Positions 17,439 to 26,796 of a stretch of 64,000 nucleotides of DNA are shown here, in pieces. The notes beneath the pieces are model-generated. The model was not told where the DNA came from and made no database searches. It worked only from the letters and a program-made list of their open reading frames with translations. The DNA lies in contig NZ_VRZA01000004.1 in NCBI RefSeq assembly GCF_008064665.1, positions 248,001-312,000 of the forward strand, written 5' to 3'. Each line of letters begins with the position of its first letter. Position 1 is the stretch's first letter. Position numbers and translations under genes: made by a program. Source of the DNA: Parahaliea maris. Lineage in GTDB: Bacteria > Pseudomonadota > Gammaproteobacteria > Pseudomonadales > Halieaceae.

Positions 17439-18788
17439 ATGAAATCACTAAGCGTACGACGTTATTTGAGCCTTACGGTGTGTTTGATATGCACTTCCAT
17501 TGCGCCTGTGTTCGCGCAGGAACAACCGGATATTACCTTGATTACCAACGTCAACGTTTTCGACGGTGTCCATGAGAAACTGATCAAAGACGCCAATGTC
17601 GTGGTGACGGGCAACCTGATCTCGGAAGTGTCAACGGAGCCATTGGCCGTTGCTGGCGGCAAGGTGATTGATGGGGGCGGTCGTACCCTGATGCCCGGCC
17701 TTACCGATGCTCACTTTCACATAATGCATGCCCATATTTCAAGCAGGGAAATCCTCGTCAATGACCTTGGCTATCTGACCCTGGCGGGGGCAGAAGCCGC
17801 CGAAGCGACGCTGATGCGAGGTTTTACAACGGTTCGCGATGCTGGAGGTCCGGTTTTTGGCATCAAGAAAATGATCGACGAGGGACGATATACAGGGCCA
17901 AGAATCTATCCTTCGGGTGCTTATATCACGCAGACCTCCGGCCATGGAGATTTCCGCTTTCCCACAGCGATAACAAGGAAAGACGGAAGAGAACTTCTCG
18001 ATGGTGAAATCATGGGGTGGACAAAGGTCGCAGACGGTGTTCCCCAGGTGATGAGACGGGTGCGTGAGAATTTAATGAGCGGCGCCACTCAGATAAAGGT
18101 CATGGCGGGCGGTGGCGTGGCTTCATTTAGTGACCCTCTGGATGTCAGGCAATATACGCTGGAGGAAATGAAGGCGGCAGTGGATACGGCAGCGACCTGG
18201 AACACCTATGTACTCGTACACGCCTATTCAGATGTCGCGGTCCGGGGAGCGCTGGAAGCAGGGGTTCAAAGTATTGATCACGGCCAGATGATAACGGAAG
18301 ACACCGCAAAGCTGATCAAGAAAAAGGATGCATGGCTTAGCTTGCAGCCCTTGCTGAACGATGAAGACGCTCCTCCATTTCCCGAGGGATCTTTCGAACA
18401 ACAGAAATTCCTGGAAATGACCCAAGGCACGGAGAAAGCCTACACATTAGCCAAAAAACACGATTTGAAGGTCGCCTTTGGCTCGGATCTGCAAAACGGT
18501 GCCGAGATTGCGGCCAAACAGGGCAAAGCACTGACAAAACTCACAAGATGGTATGAACCATGGGAGGTGCTGAAAATGGCCACCAGCACCAATTACCAGC
18601 TCTTCAAGCTATCTGGACCCAGGGATCCCTATCCCGGAAAGAACGGTGTCATCGAGAAGGGCGCCCTGGCGGATTTGCTCCTGGTGGATGGCAACCCGCT
18701 CGAGAATATCGATCTCATCGCCGATCCTGAGAAGAATTTCGATCTCATCATGAAGGACGGCAAGATTTACAAAAATACGCTCGACTAA
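17439..18788 (+). CDS. exported amidohydrolase, copy 2 of a tandem pair
   Basis: A 449-residue paralogue of the preceding gene. It has a signal peptide ending VFAQ at about 25, HFH in TDAHFHIMHA, the lysine in TQIKVMAGGGV, histidines in LVHAYSD and SIDHGQ, and AFGSD in the last metal motif. Shared blocks DPLDVRQYTLEE, LNDEDAPPFPEGS and the C-terminal DLIMKDGKIYKN show a local duplication; the two are clearly divergent, which suggests different substrate ranges. It is the last gene of the run, with a 47-bp gap from copy 1, and faces the next gene tail to tail after only 11 bp. Confidence 0.85.
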   Translation: MKSLSVRRYLSLTVCLICTSIAPVFAQEQPDITLITNVNVFDGVHEKLIKDANVVVTGNLISEVSTEPLAVAGGKVIDGGGRTLMPGLTDAHFHIMHAHISSREILVNDLGYLTLAGAEAAEATLMRGFTTVRDAGGPVFGIKKMIDEGRYTGPRIYPSGAYITQTSGHGDFRFPTAITRKDGRELLDGEIMGWTKVADGVPQVMRRVRENLMSGATQIKVMAGGGVASFSDPLDVRQYTLEEMKAAVDTAATWNTYVLVHAYSDVAVRGALEAGVQSIDHGQMITEDTAKLIKKKDAWLSLQPLLNDEDAPPFPEGSFEQQKFLEMTQGTEKAYTLAKKHDLKVAFGSDLQNGAEIAAKQGKALTKLTRWYEPWEVLKMATSTNYQLFKLSGPRDPYPGKNGVIEKGALADLLLVDGNPLENIDLIADPEKNFDLIMKDGKIYKNTLD

Positions 18789-18799
18789 ACCGCCAGGTA

Positions 18800-20962
18800 T
18801 CAGGAGTTATCTGACCCCTTGCCCTGCGCTTTGTAGATCCGCTGCTGACGCGCAATCTGGTCTGCATTGCGGCGCAGCAGTGTCGGGAACTCGGGGTGAT
18901 CTTTGAGCTCGGCGAAGATAGGCTGTATCTCGACGCCGTAATAGCTGTCGCCCTTGTCCAGCCACTCGTGCGCCTGCCGCACCGCCTCGTCGGTTTGTCC
19001 GTCCAGGATGGCGACGAGCACCAGGTTGAACCAGCTGCAGGGGCAGAGGTAGCCCGCCTCGAGCATGCCGACAGTCTCGTCCCGACAGCGCGCCATCATC
19101 TGCTCGGTGCGATCCCCCTGGCCCAGCTTGCGGTAGTACTGGATCAGGTCGAAGTGACAGCGCTCCTGCCACGGCTCACCGCGGCGCTCCAGCTCCTGGG
19201 TGTAGGCGGCGACCACGCGGGCCAGGCTGTCGTTGTCACCGTGCCAGTACTCGAGCTGCATTCCCTGCCAGAGCACGGCGTTGTAGCGCTCATCCTCCGG
19301 GGTGGTCGCCTCGAGAATCGCCCTGGCGGCCTCAGGCTCGTTGCGCACCAGGTGGACCTCCATGGACAGATCGGGCAGCCCGAACGCCAGCGCTTCGTCT
19401 TGCAGCCCGAGGAAGTCGAACGACCAAGCGTAGTAGGAGCGCATCCGCTCGTTGTCCGGATAGGCTTTCGTGGCGGCTTTCAGTAGCGGTAGCGCCTCGG
19501 CGTAGCGGCCCAGGGATGTCAGGTTCTGGATCGAGGTGCGCCTGGCCGGCAGGCTGCCGGGGTGCAGTTGTTCCATACGGTCTGCGATCCGGTCGGCGTC
19601 CTCGGGGCGCCAGAAATTCCGGTAATCCCGGGCCAGACCCTCGGAGATCTCCAGGGACATCGGGTCCAGGGCGTAGGCCTGCTCCTTGTCCGCCAGCATG
19701 GCCAGGTAGTTGCGCTCCTCGAAGCGCAATTCGGAGCGCCACAGGTAGGCCAGCGCGTGGCTGGGATTGAGGGCAATGGCCATGTCCAGGTCGGCGCCAG
19801 CCTCTTTGAAGCGATAGCGCTGGGTGTGCAGCAGCCCGCGGATGGCGTAGGCATCGGCGCTTTCCGGGTTGAGCGCCAGGGCTTTCTCCAGGGCCGGGAT
19901 GGCCTCCCGCTCTACCTCTTCCGGGCTGAGACGGTCGCTGGAGTCGGTCTCCCACTGGTCCCCGAGGAAGATCCAGGTGGCAGCCAGCAGTGAGTGTGCG
20001 GGTGCGAAATCGGGATCGAGCCGGACGGCTTCCTGGAACTTCTCCTGGGCTACCAGCACGTCCTCCCGGGTGCGCTGGTTCAAGCGGCTGCGGCCGATCA
20101 GGAAGGCGTTGTAGGCGTCCATGTTCGTAGTGTCGGCTGCCGCATGGGCCTGCTCCCCGAGCAGGTGAAACTTCAGCGCCCCCAGAATGGCGCCGGAGAT
20201 CTCATCCTGCATCGAGAACACGTCCTTGAGCTCGCGGTCGTAGGTTTCCGACCAGATATGGTAACCGCTGTCGCCGTCAATTAACTGGGCAGTGATGCGC
20301 AGGGTATTGCCGGACTTGCGCACCGAACCTTCCAGCACATTGCCTACGTCCAGCTTGGTGGCGATGTCCTTGACGTCGGCATTGGTGCCCTTGAAGGCAA
20401 AGGACGACGTGCGCGCAGCCACCCGCAGCTTTTCCGTTTTCGCCAGCAGGTTGAGAATCTCCTCGGAGATCCCGTCGGAAAAGTATTCCTGGTCTTTGGC
20501 GGGGGACATGTCCTCGAAGGGCAGCACGGCGATCGAGGCTTGCAGTGGCGGGGCATCCGCGCTTTCAGTAATCTCCGAAATGCGGGCAGCCGCTGGCGGC
20601 GCTTCATCGCTGGGAGAACTGAGGTAAGCGTCCCAGACCACAAAGCCCAGGGCGATCGCGAGAAGTCCGAGGCTGAGGTGTTCCAGCAACCGGCCGGTGT
20701 TAGAGGTGACTGAATCTTCAGGCAGCACATCCTCACTGCGTTTAAGACCGTCGGGTGTCAGCTCGAAGGCCCAGGCAAAGAGGAGGGCGACGGGGAAACC
20801 GATGAGCCCGAGAAAAAACACCAGTGAAGGTACCCATTCGGGCAGGTTTAATGCCGGAACTGCTACGTCGGTCACCTGGACGATGACCCACCCGAGGGCG
20901 AGGTAGGCTATCGCCACCCGGAAGACGTTACGCCGCTTTAATTCCCCGATCAATCCCGACAC
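18800..20962 (-). CDS. membrane-anchored FlgO/TolB-N-like and TPR protein
   Basis: About 720 residues. Hydrophobic segments at about 14-33, 42-63 and 92-112 anchor the N-terminus. A FlgO-like domain begins at SIAVLPFEDMSPAKDQEYFS (about 148) and includes VGNVLEGSVRKSGNTLRIT. TPR repeats fill the remainder. This layout is common in membrane signalling proteins that otherwise carry an N-terminal winged helix or cyclase; here neither is present. I chose the GTG at 20962, which gives the usual GELKRRNVFRVAIAYLA start. The last residues KGSDNS and the stop fall in a sequence resembling the ends of the 60-63 kb repeats. Confidence 0.75.
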   Translation of the reverse strand: MSGLIGELKRRNVFRVAIAYLALGWVIVQVTDVAVPALNLPEWVPSLVFFLGLIGFPVALLFAWAFELTPDGLKRSEDVLPEDSVTSNTGRLLEHLSLGLLAIALGFVVWDAYLSSPSDEAPPAAARISEITESADAPPLQASIAVLPFEDMSPAKDQEYFSDGISEEILNLLAKTEKLRVAARTSSFAFKGTNADVKDIATKLDVGNVLEGSVRKSGNTLRITAQLIDGDSGYHIWSETYDRELKDVFSMQDEISGAILGALKFHLLGEQAHAAADTTNMDAYNAFLIGRSRLNQRTREDVLVAQEKFQEAVRLDPDFAPAHSLLAATWIFLGDQWETDSSDRLSPEEVEREAIPALEKALALNPESADAYAIRGLLHTQRYRFKEAGADLDMAIALNPSHALAYLWRSELRFEERNYLAMLADKEQAYALDPMSLEISEGLARDYRNFWRPEDADRIADRMEQLHPGSLPARRTSIQNLTSLGRYAEALPLLKAATKAYPDNERMRSYYAWSFDFLGLQDEALAFGLPDLSMEVHLVRNEPEAARAILEATTPEDERYNAVLWQGMQLEYWHGDNDSLARVVAAYTQELERRGEPWQERCHFDLIQYYRKLGQGDRTEQMMARCRDETVGMLEAGYLCPCSWFNLVLVAILDGQTDEAVRQAHEWLDKGDSYYGVEIQPIFAELKDHPEFPTLLRRNADQIARQQRIYKAQGKGSDNS
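18803..18823. repeat. repeat-end-like sequence at 3' end of the FlgO/TPR gene
   Basis: The minus strand reads GCAAGGGGTCAGATAACTCC across the last codons, closely resembling the ends of the 60-63 kb elements (AAGGGGTC). It encodes the terminal KGSDNS. It suggests a small element has been co-opted as the end of the gene. Confidence 0.45.
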
Positions 20963-21079
20963 AGCTATTAGTCCCTGAATAGCCCCAAGCGCCGATAATA
21001 GCACTTTGTAAGCCAAATGCACTGGGCGAAAAAGCGGCCCCGGGACTATGCTTACCCGATAACAAACCGGGAGACCAAC

Positions 21080-21643
21080 ATGCCAAAGCCGCGCCTTGCC
21101 CACGTTGTGTTCATGACTCGCCGCTACGAGGAAATGATTGCCTGGTACGAGACGGTGTTCGGGGCCTGGATAGTGCACTCGGACCCTGCGCTGACCTTCA
21201 TGACCTTCGACGAAGAGCATCACCGCTTTGCCTTTGCCAACCTCGATGTACTGAAACCGACGGTTGCGCCGGTGGAGTGCGGTGAGGTGGGCGTCAACCA
21301 CGTGGCCTTCACCTTCGCGTCGGCGGGGGAGCTGCTGGAGACTTACGAACGGCTGAAAGGGCTCGGTATCTCGCCTTACTGGCCGGTGCATCATGGCTTT
21401 ACGCTGTCCCTGTACTACCAGGACCCGGACGGCAACCGGCACGAATTCCAGGTAGAGAGCTGCAGTGTCGAAGAAGCCAACGCATTTATGCGCAGTGACC
21501 TCTTTGCCGCTAACCCCATTGGTGTCGGTTACGATCCTGATGAGTTACTGGCGCGCTATCGCGCTGGCGCCTCCGAGGCGGAGTTACTTGATCGGCCTGA
21601 CAGCGAACCGTCACCTCTGCCGGTCCAGCATGGCATGAGTTAG
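21080..21643 (+). CDS. VOC-family (glyoxalase/extradiol-dioxygenase fold) protein
   Basis: A 187-residue protein. It has paired beta-alpha-beta modules with metal-ligand candidates: the histidine of LAHVVFMTR near 7, the histidine of VNHVAFTF near 72, and the glutamate of GNRHEFQVE near 121. The arrangement resembles extradiol dioxygenase type I domains such as biphenyl-2,3-diol dioxygenases, but the protein is a single domain and its substrate is unknown. The ATG at 21080 is preceded by GGGAGACC, a reasonable ribosome binding site. It is divergent from the FlgO/TPR gene. Confidence 0.78.
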   Translation: MPKPRLAHVVFMTRRYEEMIAWYETVFGAWIVHSDPALTFMTFDEEHHRFAFANLDVLKPTVAPVECGEVGVNHVAFTFASAGELLETYERLKGLGISPYWPVHHGFTLSLYYQDPDGNRHEFQVESCSVEEANAFMRSDLFAANPIGVGYDPDELLARYRAGASEAELLDRPDSEPSPLPVQHGMS

Positions 21644-21719
21644 ATTGAGAACCCGCCGAACCATCGGGCGTGTGATAATGTTGCCCGTGGCGAGTGAGCA
21701 GGAGGTGGCCGCTTGCTGG

Positions 21720-22727
21720 CTATTTCGTAGCGATAACCATCGAATCAGGTCCTACGAGGTGGACGGTACGGGTTGCACGGAATCCCGCGTCTTTCATCCA
21801 GCCCTCGCAGTCGGCACCGGTATAGTCGAAAACGCCGGGAGTCTCGATCAACATGTTCAGGCTCATAAGTAATCCGAAGGCGTTCTCGCGCCGTTCGTTA
21901 TCGATCAGTGCTTCGTAGACCACGTAGGCGCCGCCTTCGGGCAGCGCATCGTAGGCCTTTTGCACCAGTGCGCGCTTCTGTTCGAGATCCCAGTCGTGAA
22001 GTATGTGGCCCATGACGATCACATCCGCGGGTGGTAACGCGTCTTCGAAGAAGTTGCCGGGGTAGAACGTCATCCGCTCCGATACACCCTGTGAACTCAT
22101 GTAATCATCAAAAATAGGTCCTACCTGTGGCAGGTCGAAACCGCCGCCTGTCAGGTGTGGGTGAGCCATGGCAATCTGCGCCGTGAACCCGCCCTGGGCG
22201 CACCCGACATCAATGAAAGACTTGAACTCGTTCCAGGGGAACAGCTCTGCTGCCGCTTTTGCGGGACCCAGGCTGATGGCAGTCATGGCGGACAGAAACT
22301 GCTTCAGGTGATCCGGGGAGTCGTAGAGCACCTCGAAAGGATCGTCGTTTTCAGTATCGTTCAGCGACACACCGGTTTTCAGGGCCTCGGTGAGGTTGGC
22401 CCAATGGCGAAAGAGGCGCGCGCTGAACATTTCCAGCAGACCGCCAATGTAGGCTGGTTTGTTGCGGTCGAGGAGGGCGTCTGTATCGGGCGTATTCGAG
22501 TAGAGCCCATTCTCCCTGCACAACATGCCCAGGGCGACCAGGGCATCGAGGAAATCGGTTGCGCTTCGTCGATGCAGGCCCAGGCGCTGCCTGATATCTT
22601 CACCGCTCTTCGGACCTGCGGCCAATTCTGTGAACAGGCCCAGCTCGACGGCACTTAACAGGGTCCTTGACCCCCAGAAAGCGGTGCCAAGCTGCATAAT
22701 GGCTTCCTGGTCTGGAATTGCGGACAT
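21720..22727 (-). CDS. SAM-dependent O-methyltransferase (CrtF/hydroxyindole OMT type)
   Basis: A 335-residue protein. The N-terminal dimerisation winged helix (about 10-100) is followed by a Rossmann methyltransferase domain with the SAM motif [11 protein letters not shown] near 170, and [15 protein letters not shown], which carries the catalytic His-Asp region of plant-type O-methyltransferases (HILHDW). The substrate is probably a small hydroxylated or carboxylated compound; the neighbours do not settle it. The start [14 protein letters not shown] is the normal N-terminus for the family. It runs tail to tail with the VOC gene. Confidence 0.82.
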   Translation of the reverse strand: MSAIPDQEAIMQLGTAFWGSRTLLSAVELGLFTELAAGPKSGEDIRQRLGLHRRSATDFLDALVALGMLCRENGLYSNTPDTDALLDRNKPAYIGGLLEMFSARLFRHWANLTEALKTGVSLNDTENDDPFEVLYDSPDHLKQFLSAMTAISLGPAKAAAELFPWNEFKSFIDVGCAQGGFTAQIAMAHPHLTGGGFDLPQVGPIFDDYMSSQGVSERMTFYPGNFFEDALPPADVIVMGHILHDWDLEQKRALVQKAYDALPEGGAYVVYEALIDNERRENAFGLLMSLNMLIETPGVFDYTGADCEGWMKDAGFRATRTVHLVGPDSMVIATK

Positions 22728-22834
22728 GGGTATCGACCTCCTGCGCCCGCTGGTGGCGCAAATGCAGATACCAAAGTATGGTCGAAAATGTCAGAAAAGC
22801 TTGCAGGGGAGGTCAGTAGAGGAGCTCTGTAGAG

Positions 22835-22861
22835 GGCCCCGAGGCTTTGCACCCCGGGGCC
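22835..22861 (-). terminator. GC-rich hairpin after the PD40-amidohydrolase gene
   Basis: The arms GGCCCCG (22835-22841) and CGGGGCC (22855-22861) are fully complementary, with two more inner pairs. The hairpin lies 24 bp downstream of the stop of the minus-strand gene ending at 22885. It lacks a clear U-run, so a terminator role is likely but unproven. Confidence 0.4.
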
Positions 22862-22884
22862 TTCCAGTTAGCGGTTGTCCGCTA

Positions 22885-25800
22885 TCAGCGAATCTCCGAC
22901 TCCGGCTTGCCCTGCCAGTAGAAGGGCTTGAGCTCGGCATCCCCGGTCACTTCTTCGCCCAGGTCGCCGGCCCGGTACAGGCGGCCGTTCACCATCACGT
23001 GGCTGATGTGATCGGTGTTGCGGATGTCTGCCAGCGGGTTGTCTTCCAGGATCACCAGGTCCGCCAGTTTGCCGGCTTCCAGTGAGCCCACGTCATCGCT
23101 CATGCCGAGATAGGTGGCGGGGTTGATGGTTGCGGCGGAGAGCGCTTCCATGGGGCTGAAGCCACCGCGCACGAAGCTCCACATCTCCCAGTGGGTACCC
23201 AGGCCTTCACGCTGGCCGTGGGCGCCGGTGTTGACCATGATGCCTTTGTCCAGCAGCACCTTGGCGGCCGCGGCGGCGTCGTCGTCACGGTAGTCCGCTT
23301 CCGGGGCCATCGGGCGGCGCACAGAGCGCGGCTGCAGCACTGCCGGGGGCACGAAGTTGGACAGGATGGGGTGCTTCCATACTTCGGTGTCCTGGTAGTA
23401 GTAGTCCTCGGAGGTCAGGCCGCCGAAGGTCACTACCAGGGTCGGGGTGTAGCCGGCCTGGGACTGGCTCCAGTACTGGGTGACGTCGTCGTACATGGGC
23501 ATGACGGGCACGTTGTGCTCGATACCGGTGATGCCGTCGCCGATCAGGTTCATGTCCAGGTGGTAGAGGGAACCGCCCTCGGCCACGGACATCAGGCCTT
23601 CCTGGCGGGCTGCCTCGATCACCTGCTGGCGCTGTTCACGGCGCGGCTGGTTGTAGTTCTTCACCGAGATGGCGCCCTGGGCCTTGAGCCGGCGCACGTG
23701 GGAGAGGGCGTCGTCCAGACTGTTCACCGGTGACCAGTAGGTGCTCTTGGCGCCGTACACGATCTCGGCGGTGGAGAAGATGCGCGGGCCGAGGATCTTG
23801 CCGGTCTGCTGGTATTCCGCGGCGGCAAACACCAGGCTGGCCACGCTGGAGGGGTTATGCACGGTGGTCACGCCCAGCGCCAGGTGGCCGAGCAGGTTCC
23901 AGTTCTGCTGGGGCACAATCTCGCCGGAGCCGTAGGGGCCGTGGGCGTGAATGTCGACAAAGCCGGGGATCACGGTCTTGCCGGCCAGGTCCACCTGCTC
24001 GTAGCCGGCCGGAACGCTCAGTTCGCCCGTGGCGCCGACCGCCTTGATGCGGTTGCCTTCCAGCAGCACGGTACCGCGTTCGTGGACGGTACGCGCACCG
24101 TCCATGGTGATGACCCGGGCGTTGACCAGGGCCACGCGGGTGTCGGGCTTGACGGCCTCCACCTCCATCGACAGGTCGCGGCCGCCTTTGGGGGCCTCAA
24201 AGCCTTCGGCGAAGGCGTCCTTCACCGCGACGGTTTTCAGTACCGGCCCGACGGACCAGCTCACGGCGCTGCCATCGGCATTCCAGTACAGGTAGGTGCC
24301 GCCGGTCGTGCTCAGCTTGACGCTGGGGAAGGCCGGCTTGGGAGCGTCCAGTACCACTGGCTTGCCACTGGGCAGGATGTCCGCCAGGAACATGTGGTGG
24401 CTGTCCTCGAAGGCCAGCTGGCGGCCGCTGGGGGACATGCGCACGGTGGTGGCGAACTCGGCCTGGGCCAGTTCGCGGACTTCGTTCCCGTTGTAGTTCA
24501 TGGACAGCAGTTTGGTGACGGCGGTGCTGCTGCCGCGGCCGGTGGCGCTGTCGGCGCGTTCCTGCACGTAGAGGCGGCCATCGTCCGGCCCGAAGTGCGG
24601 GGCGGTGCCGCGTTTGCTCACAAAGCGGGGCTGGCCGTCGTCGATGTCCATCAGGTAAACGCCGGGTTCCACGCCCCAGGCGGGGTTGAGTAGGGCCGAA
24701 CCGGGGCGTTTGCGGAAGGCCAGGGTCTCGCCTTCATTGTCGATGGCGAGCTCGGTGAACTGGCCCCTGGCGTCGCTCACGGCACGGGAGCGGCCGCCGC
24801 GTGCGCTGACCTTGCGGATGGAGGTCAGGCTTTCATCGTTCCAGCGCAGGAAATAGATGTCGTCACCGTCGGGCGCCCACACCGGGGAGTAGTCGAAGCC
24901 GTCCTGCGGGTCGGAGGCCAGGGCTTTGGGGGCGCTGTCGCCGCGCTGCACATAGAGCTGGCCGAGGGATTCAAACACCACGGCCTTGCCGTCGGGGGAG
25001 GGCTGGGCAAAGCGCACCATGCGGGTGCGGAAGCGCTCCGGTGCCACGTCCACCTTGAAGCGGGGAGCGGGGTAGATGTCGCGGGTGTCCTTCACGTGGA
25101 AGGGGATGTCGCTGACCTCGCCACTGTCCACGCTGATTTTCTTCAGCTTGCCGCCGGCCCAGAACACGATGGCTTCGCTGTCGGGGGTCCAGTCCATGTT
25201 CGGGTAGAGGCCGTGGACGGCCCAGGTTTCCTGCATATCCTGGTCGAGGTCGGCGTACACCATGCGCTCCTCGCCGCTGGCCAGGTCTTTCACGAACAGG
25301 CGGGATTCGGAGCGCACGCGCTTGACGAAGGCGAGCTGCTTGCCGTCCGGAGAGGGGGTAGGGCGCACGGCGCCACCGGGGCCGCCGGCTACGGTGGTCA
25401 CTTCACCGCTGCCCAGGTCGATGCGGCGGATCTGGAACAGCTCGGTGTTGCTGTCCTGGTGGTAGATAAAGGTGTTCCCGGGGGTGGCGTTCAGGGTGTA
25501 GTAGATGCCCTTGCCATCCGCGGTGAACATGGGCTCACCCTGTTCCTTCTGGAAGGTCTTGGCGGGGCGTTCCACGACCAGCTGGCCGCTCTGGTTTTCA
25601 CCGCCGTCGGCGCGGTACAGCCAGACCTCACCGGTGCCCAGGGAGCGGGATGTGGTGAAGTGCTTGCGGGCGGCGATGTAGTCGCCGTCCGGGCTCCAGG
25701 TGGGGTTGTTCATCAACCGGAAATCCTCGAAGGTCACCTGGTGGTAGGTGTTGGCGTCCAGGTCCAGGGTCCAGATGTTGTCGCCGCCGGCGCGGTCGGA

Positions 25801-26124
25801 GGTAAACGCGATCTTTTTGCCATCCGGGCTGAAGCGCGGCTGCATGTCCCAGGCGTGGCCGGAGGTCAGGGATTGGGCCTCGCCGCCCGCCAGCGGCAGC
25901 AGGTAGAGGTCGCCCATCAGGTCGAACACGACCTGCTTGCCGTCCGGGGAGACATCCAGGCTCATCCAGGTGCCCTCGGTGACGTCGATTTCGGCGCGGG
26001 TGGGTTTGACGGAGTAGGCGGGAGCGTTAACGTCCCATCCTGCTTCCGTCTCTTCGGCGGCCAGTAGCCCCGGCGCCGCCAGCAGGGTCGCCAGCGCCAG
26101 TGGCGCGGTCGATTGGTATTTCAT
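22885..26124 (-). CDS. exported PD40/TolB-propeller + amidohydrolase fusion protein
   Basis: A 1079-residue protein with a signal peptide (ending GLLAAEE). Residues about 45-700 carry repeated PD40 blades of the form FSPDGKKIAFTSDR and WSPDGDYIA. Residues about 740-1060 are an amidohydrolase with DIHAHGPYGSGE and the distal IEHN and TGAHGQREGL motifs. Such fusions occur in many marine bacteria and are predicted periplasmic peptidases or imidazolonepropionase-like hydrolases. The first metal motif is HAH. The ATG at 26124 gives a good signal peptide; the longer open frame upstream is ignored because it would hide that signal. Confidence 0.87.
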   Translation of the reverse strand: MKYQSTAPLALATLLAAPGLLAAEETEAGWDVNAPAYSVKPTRAEIDVTEGTWMSLDVSPDGKQVVFDLMGDLYLLPLAGGEAQSLTSGHAWDMQPRFSPDGKKIAFTSDRAGGDNIWTLDLDANTYHQVTFEDFRLMNNPTWSPDGDYIAARKHFTTSRSLGTGEVWLYRADGGENQSGQLVVERPAKTFQKEQGEPMFTADGKGIYYTLNATPGNTFIYHQDSNTELFQIRRIDLGSGEVTTVAGGPGGAVRPTPSPDGKQLAFVKRVRSESRLFVKDLASGEERMVYADLDQDMQETWAVHGLYPNMDWTPDSEAIVFWAGGKLKKISVDSGEVSDIPFHVKDTRDIYPAPRFKVDVAPERFRTRMVRFAQPSPDGKAVVFESLGQLYVQRGDSAPKALASDPQDGFDYSPVWAPDGDDIYFLRWNDESLTSIRKVSARGGRSRAVSDARGQFTELAIDNEGETLAFRKRPGSALLNPAWGVEPGVYLMDIDDGQPRFVSKRGTAPHFGPDDGRLYVQERADSATGRGSSTAVTKLLSMNYNGNEVRELAQAEFATTVRMSPSGRQLAFEDSHHMFLADILPSGKPVVLDAPKPAFPSVKLSTTGGTYLYWNADGSAVSWSVGPVLKTVAVKDAFAEGFEAPKGGRDLSMEVEAVKPDTRVALVNARVITMDGARTVHERGTVLLEGNRIKAVGATGELSVPAGYEQVDLAGKTVIPGFVDIHAHGPYGSGEIVPQQNWNLLGHLALGVTTVHNPSSVASLVFAAAEYQQTGKILGPRIFSTAEIVYGAKSTYWSPVNSLDDALSHVRRLKAQGAISVKNYNQPRREQRQQVIEAARQEGLMSVAEGGSLYHLDMNLIGDGITGIEHNVPVMPMYDDVTQYWSQSQAGYTPTLVVTFGGLTSEDYYYQDTEVWKHPILSNFVPPAVLQPRSVRRPMAPEADYRDDDAAAAAKVLLDKGIMVNTGAHGQREGLGTHWEMWSFVRGGFSPMEALSAATINPATYLGMSDDVGSLEAGKLADLVILEDNPLADIRNTDHISHVMVNGRLYRAGDLGEEVTGDAELKPFYWQGKPESEIR

Positions 26125-26242
26125 GCGGTAGTCCAGTATTTGTTGAATGATGCGCGGTGATACATACTGCGCGAACTCGCGTACCTTACACGGTGGAACC
26201 CACCACGTGTAGCACTGCCCCATGTGAAACGGAGAACTAACC

Positions 26243-26761
26243 ATGTTCCGCAAGTTTTTGACCCTGATTTCCCTGAGCCTGCTGGTCGCGCTACCCGCAT
26301 CTGCGCTGGATGTCGGCGATATGGCCCCGGACTTTACCCTGCAGGCGAGTGACGGCAAGACCTACACCCTGTCGGATTACCGCGGCAAGCAGGCTGTGGT
26401 GCTGGCCTGGTTTCCCAAGGCCTACACCAAGGGCTGTACCATTGAATGCAAGTCGCTGGCGGAGAATGGCCACCTGATCCGGGAGTACGACGTCAGCTAC
26501 TTCATGGCCAGTGTGGACCCTCTGGAGGACAACAAGGGCTTCGCCAAGGAGACCAAGGCAGACTTCCCCCTGCTCAGCGACCCGGAGAAAACCGCCGCCG
26601 AAGCGTATGACGTGCTGCACATGCTCGGCTTTGCCAAGCGCCACACCATCTACATTGGCGCGGATGGCAAGGTGCTGAAGATCGATACCGACGTGGAGCC
26701 CGCTACGTCTGCCCAGGACATGGCTGCCACACTGGGGGAGCTGGGCGTTGCCAAACGCTAG
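26243..26761 (+). CDS. exported peroxiredoxin (AhpC/TSA, Bcp-like)
   Basis: A 172-residue protein with a signal peptide [21 protein letters not shown]. The thioredoxin-fold core has [19 protein letters not shown] and the peroxidatic motif GCTIEC with C65 and C69 (CxxxC, as in the Bcp/PrxQ group), with the conserved K/P environment WFPKAYTKG. It reduces peroxides in the periplasm. It is divergent from the PD40-amidohydrolase gene across 118 bp. GGAG is visible upstream of the ATG. Confidence 0.85.
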   Translation: MFRKFLTLISLSLLVALPASALDVGDMAPDFTLQASDGKTYTLSDYRGKQAVVLAWFPKAYTKGCTIECKSLAENGHLIREYDVSYFMASVDPLEDNKGFAKETKADFPLLSDPEKTAAEAYDVLHMLGFAKRHTIYIGADGKVLKIDTDVEPATSAQDMAATLGELGVAKR

Positions 26762-26796
26762 AAGCCCTGCACTCAGAAGCCCTGCACTCAGAAGCC
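26761..26796. repeat. 15-bp tandem duplication
   Basis: GAAGCCCTGCACTCA is repeated exactly at 26761-26775 and 26776-26790, followed by GAAGCC. It starts on the last base of the peroxiredoxin stop and contains the stop codon (26788-26790) of the convergent barrel gene. It looks like a recent slippage duplication. Confidence 0.85.

Noticed and set aside
25096-26067. Open frame of 323 codons opposite the PD40-amidohydrolase gene
   Set aside because: Composition rich in Gly, Ala, Val and His without motifs; it mirrors the real gene's propeller blades.
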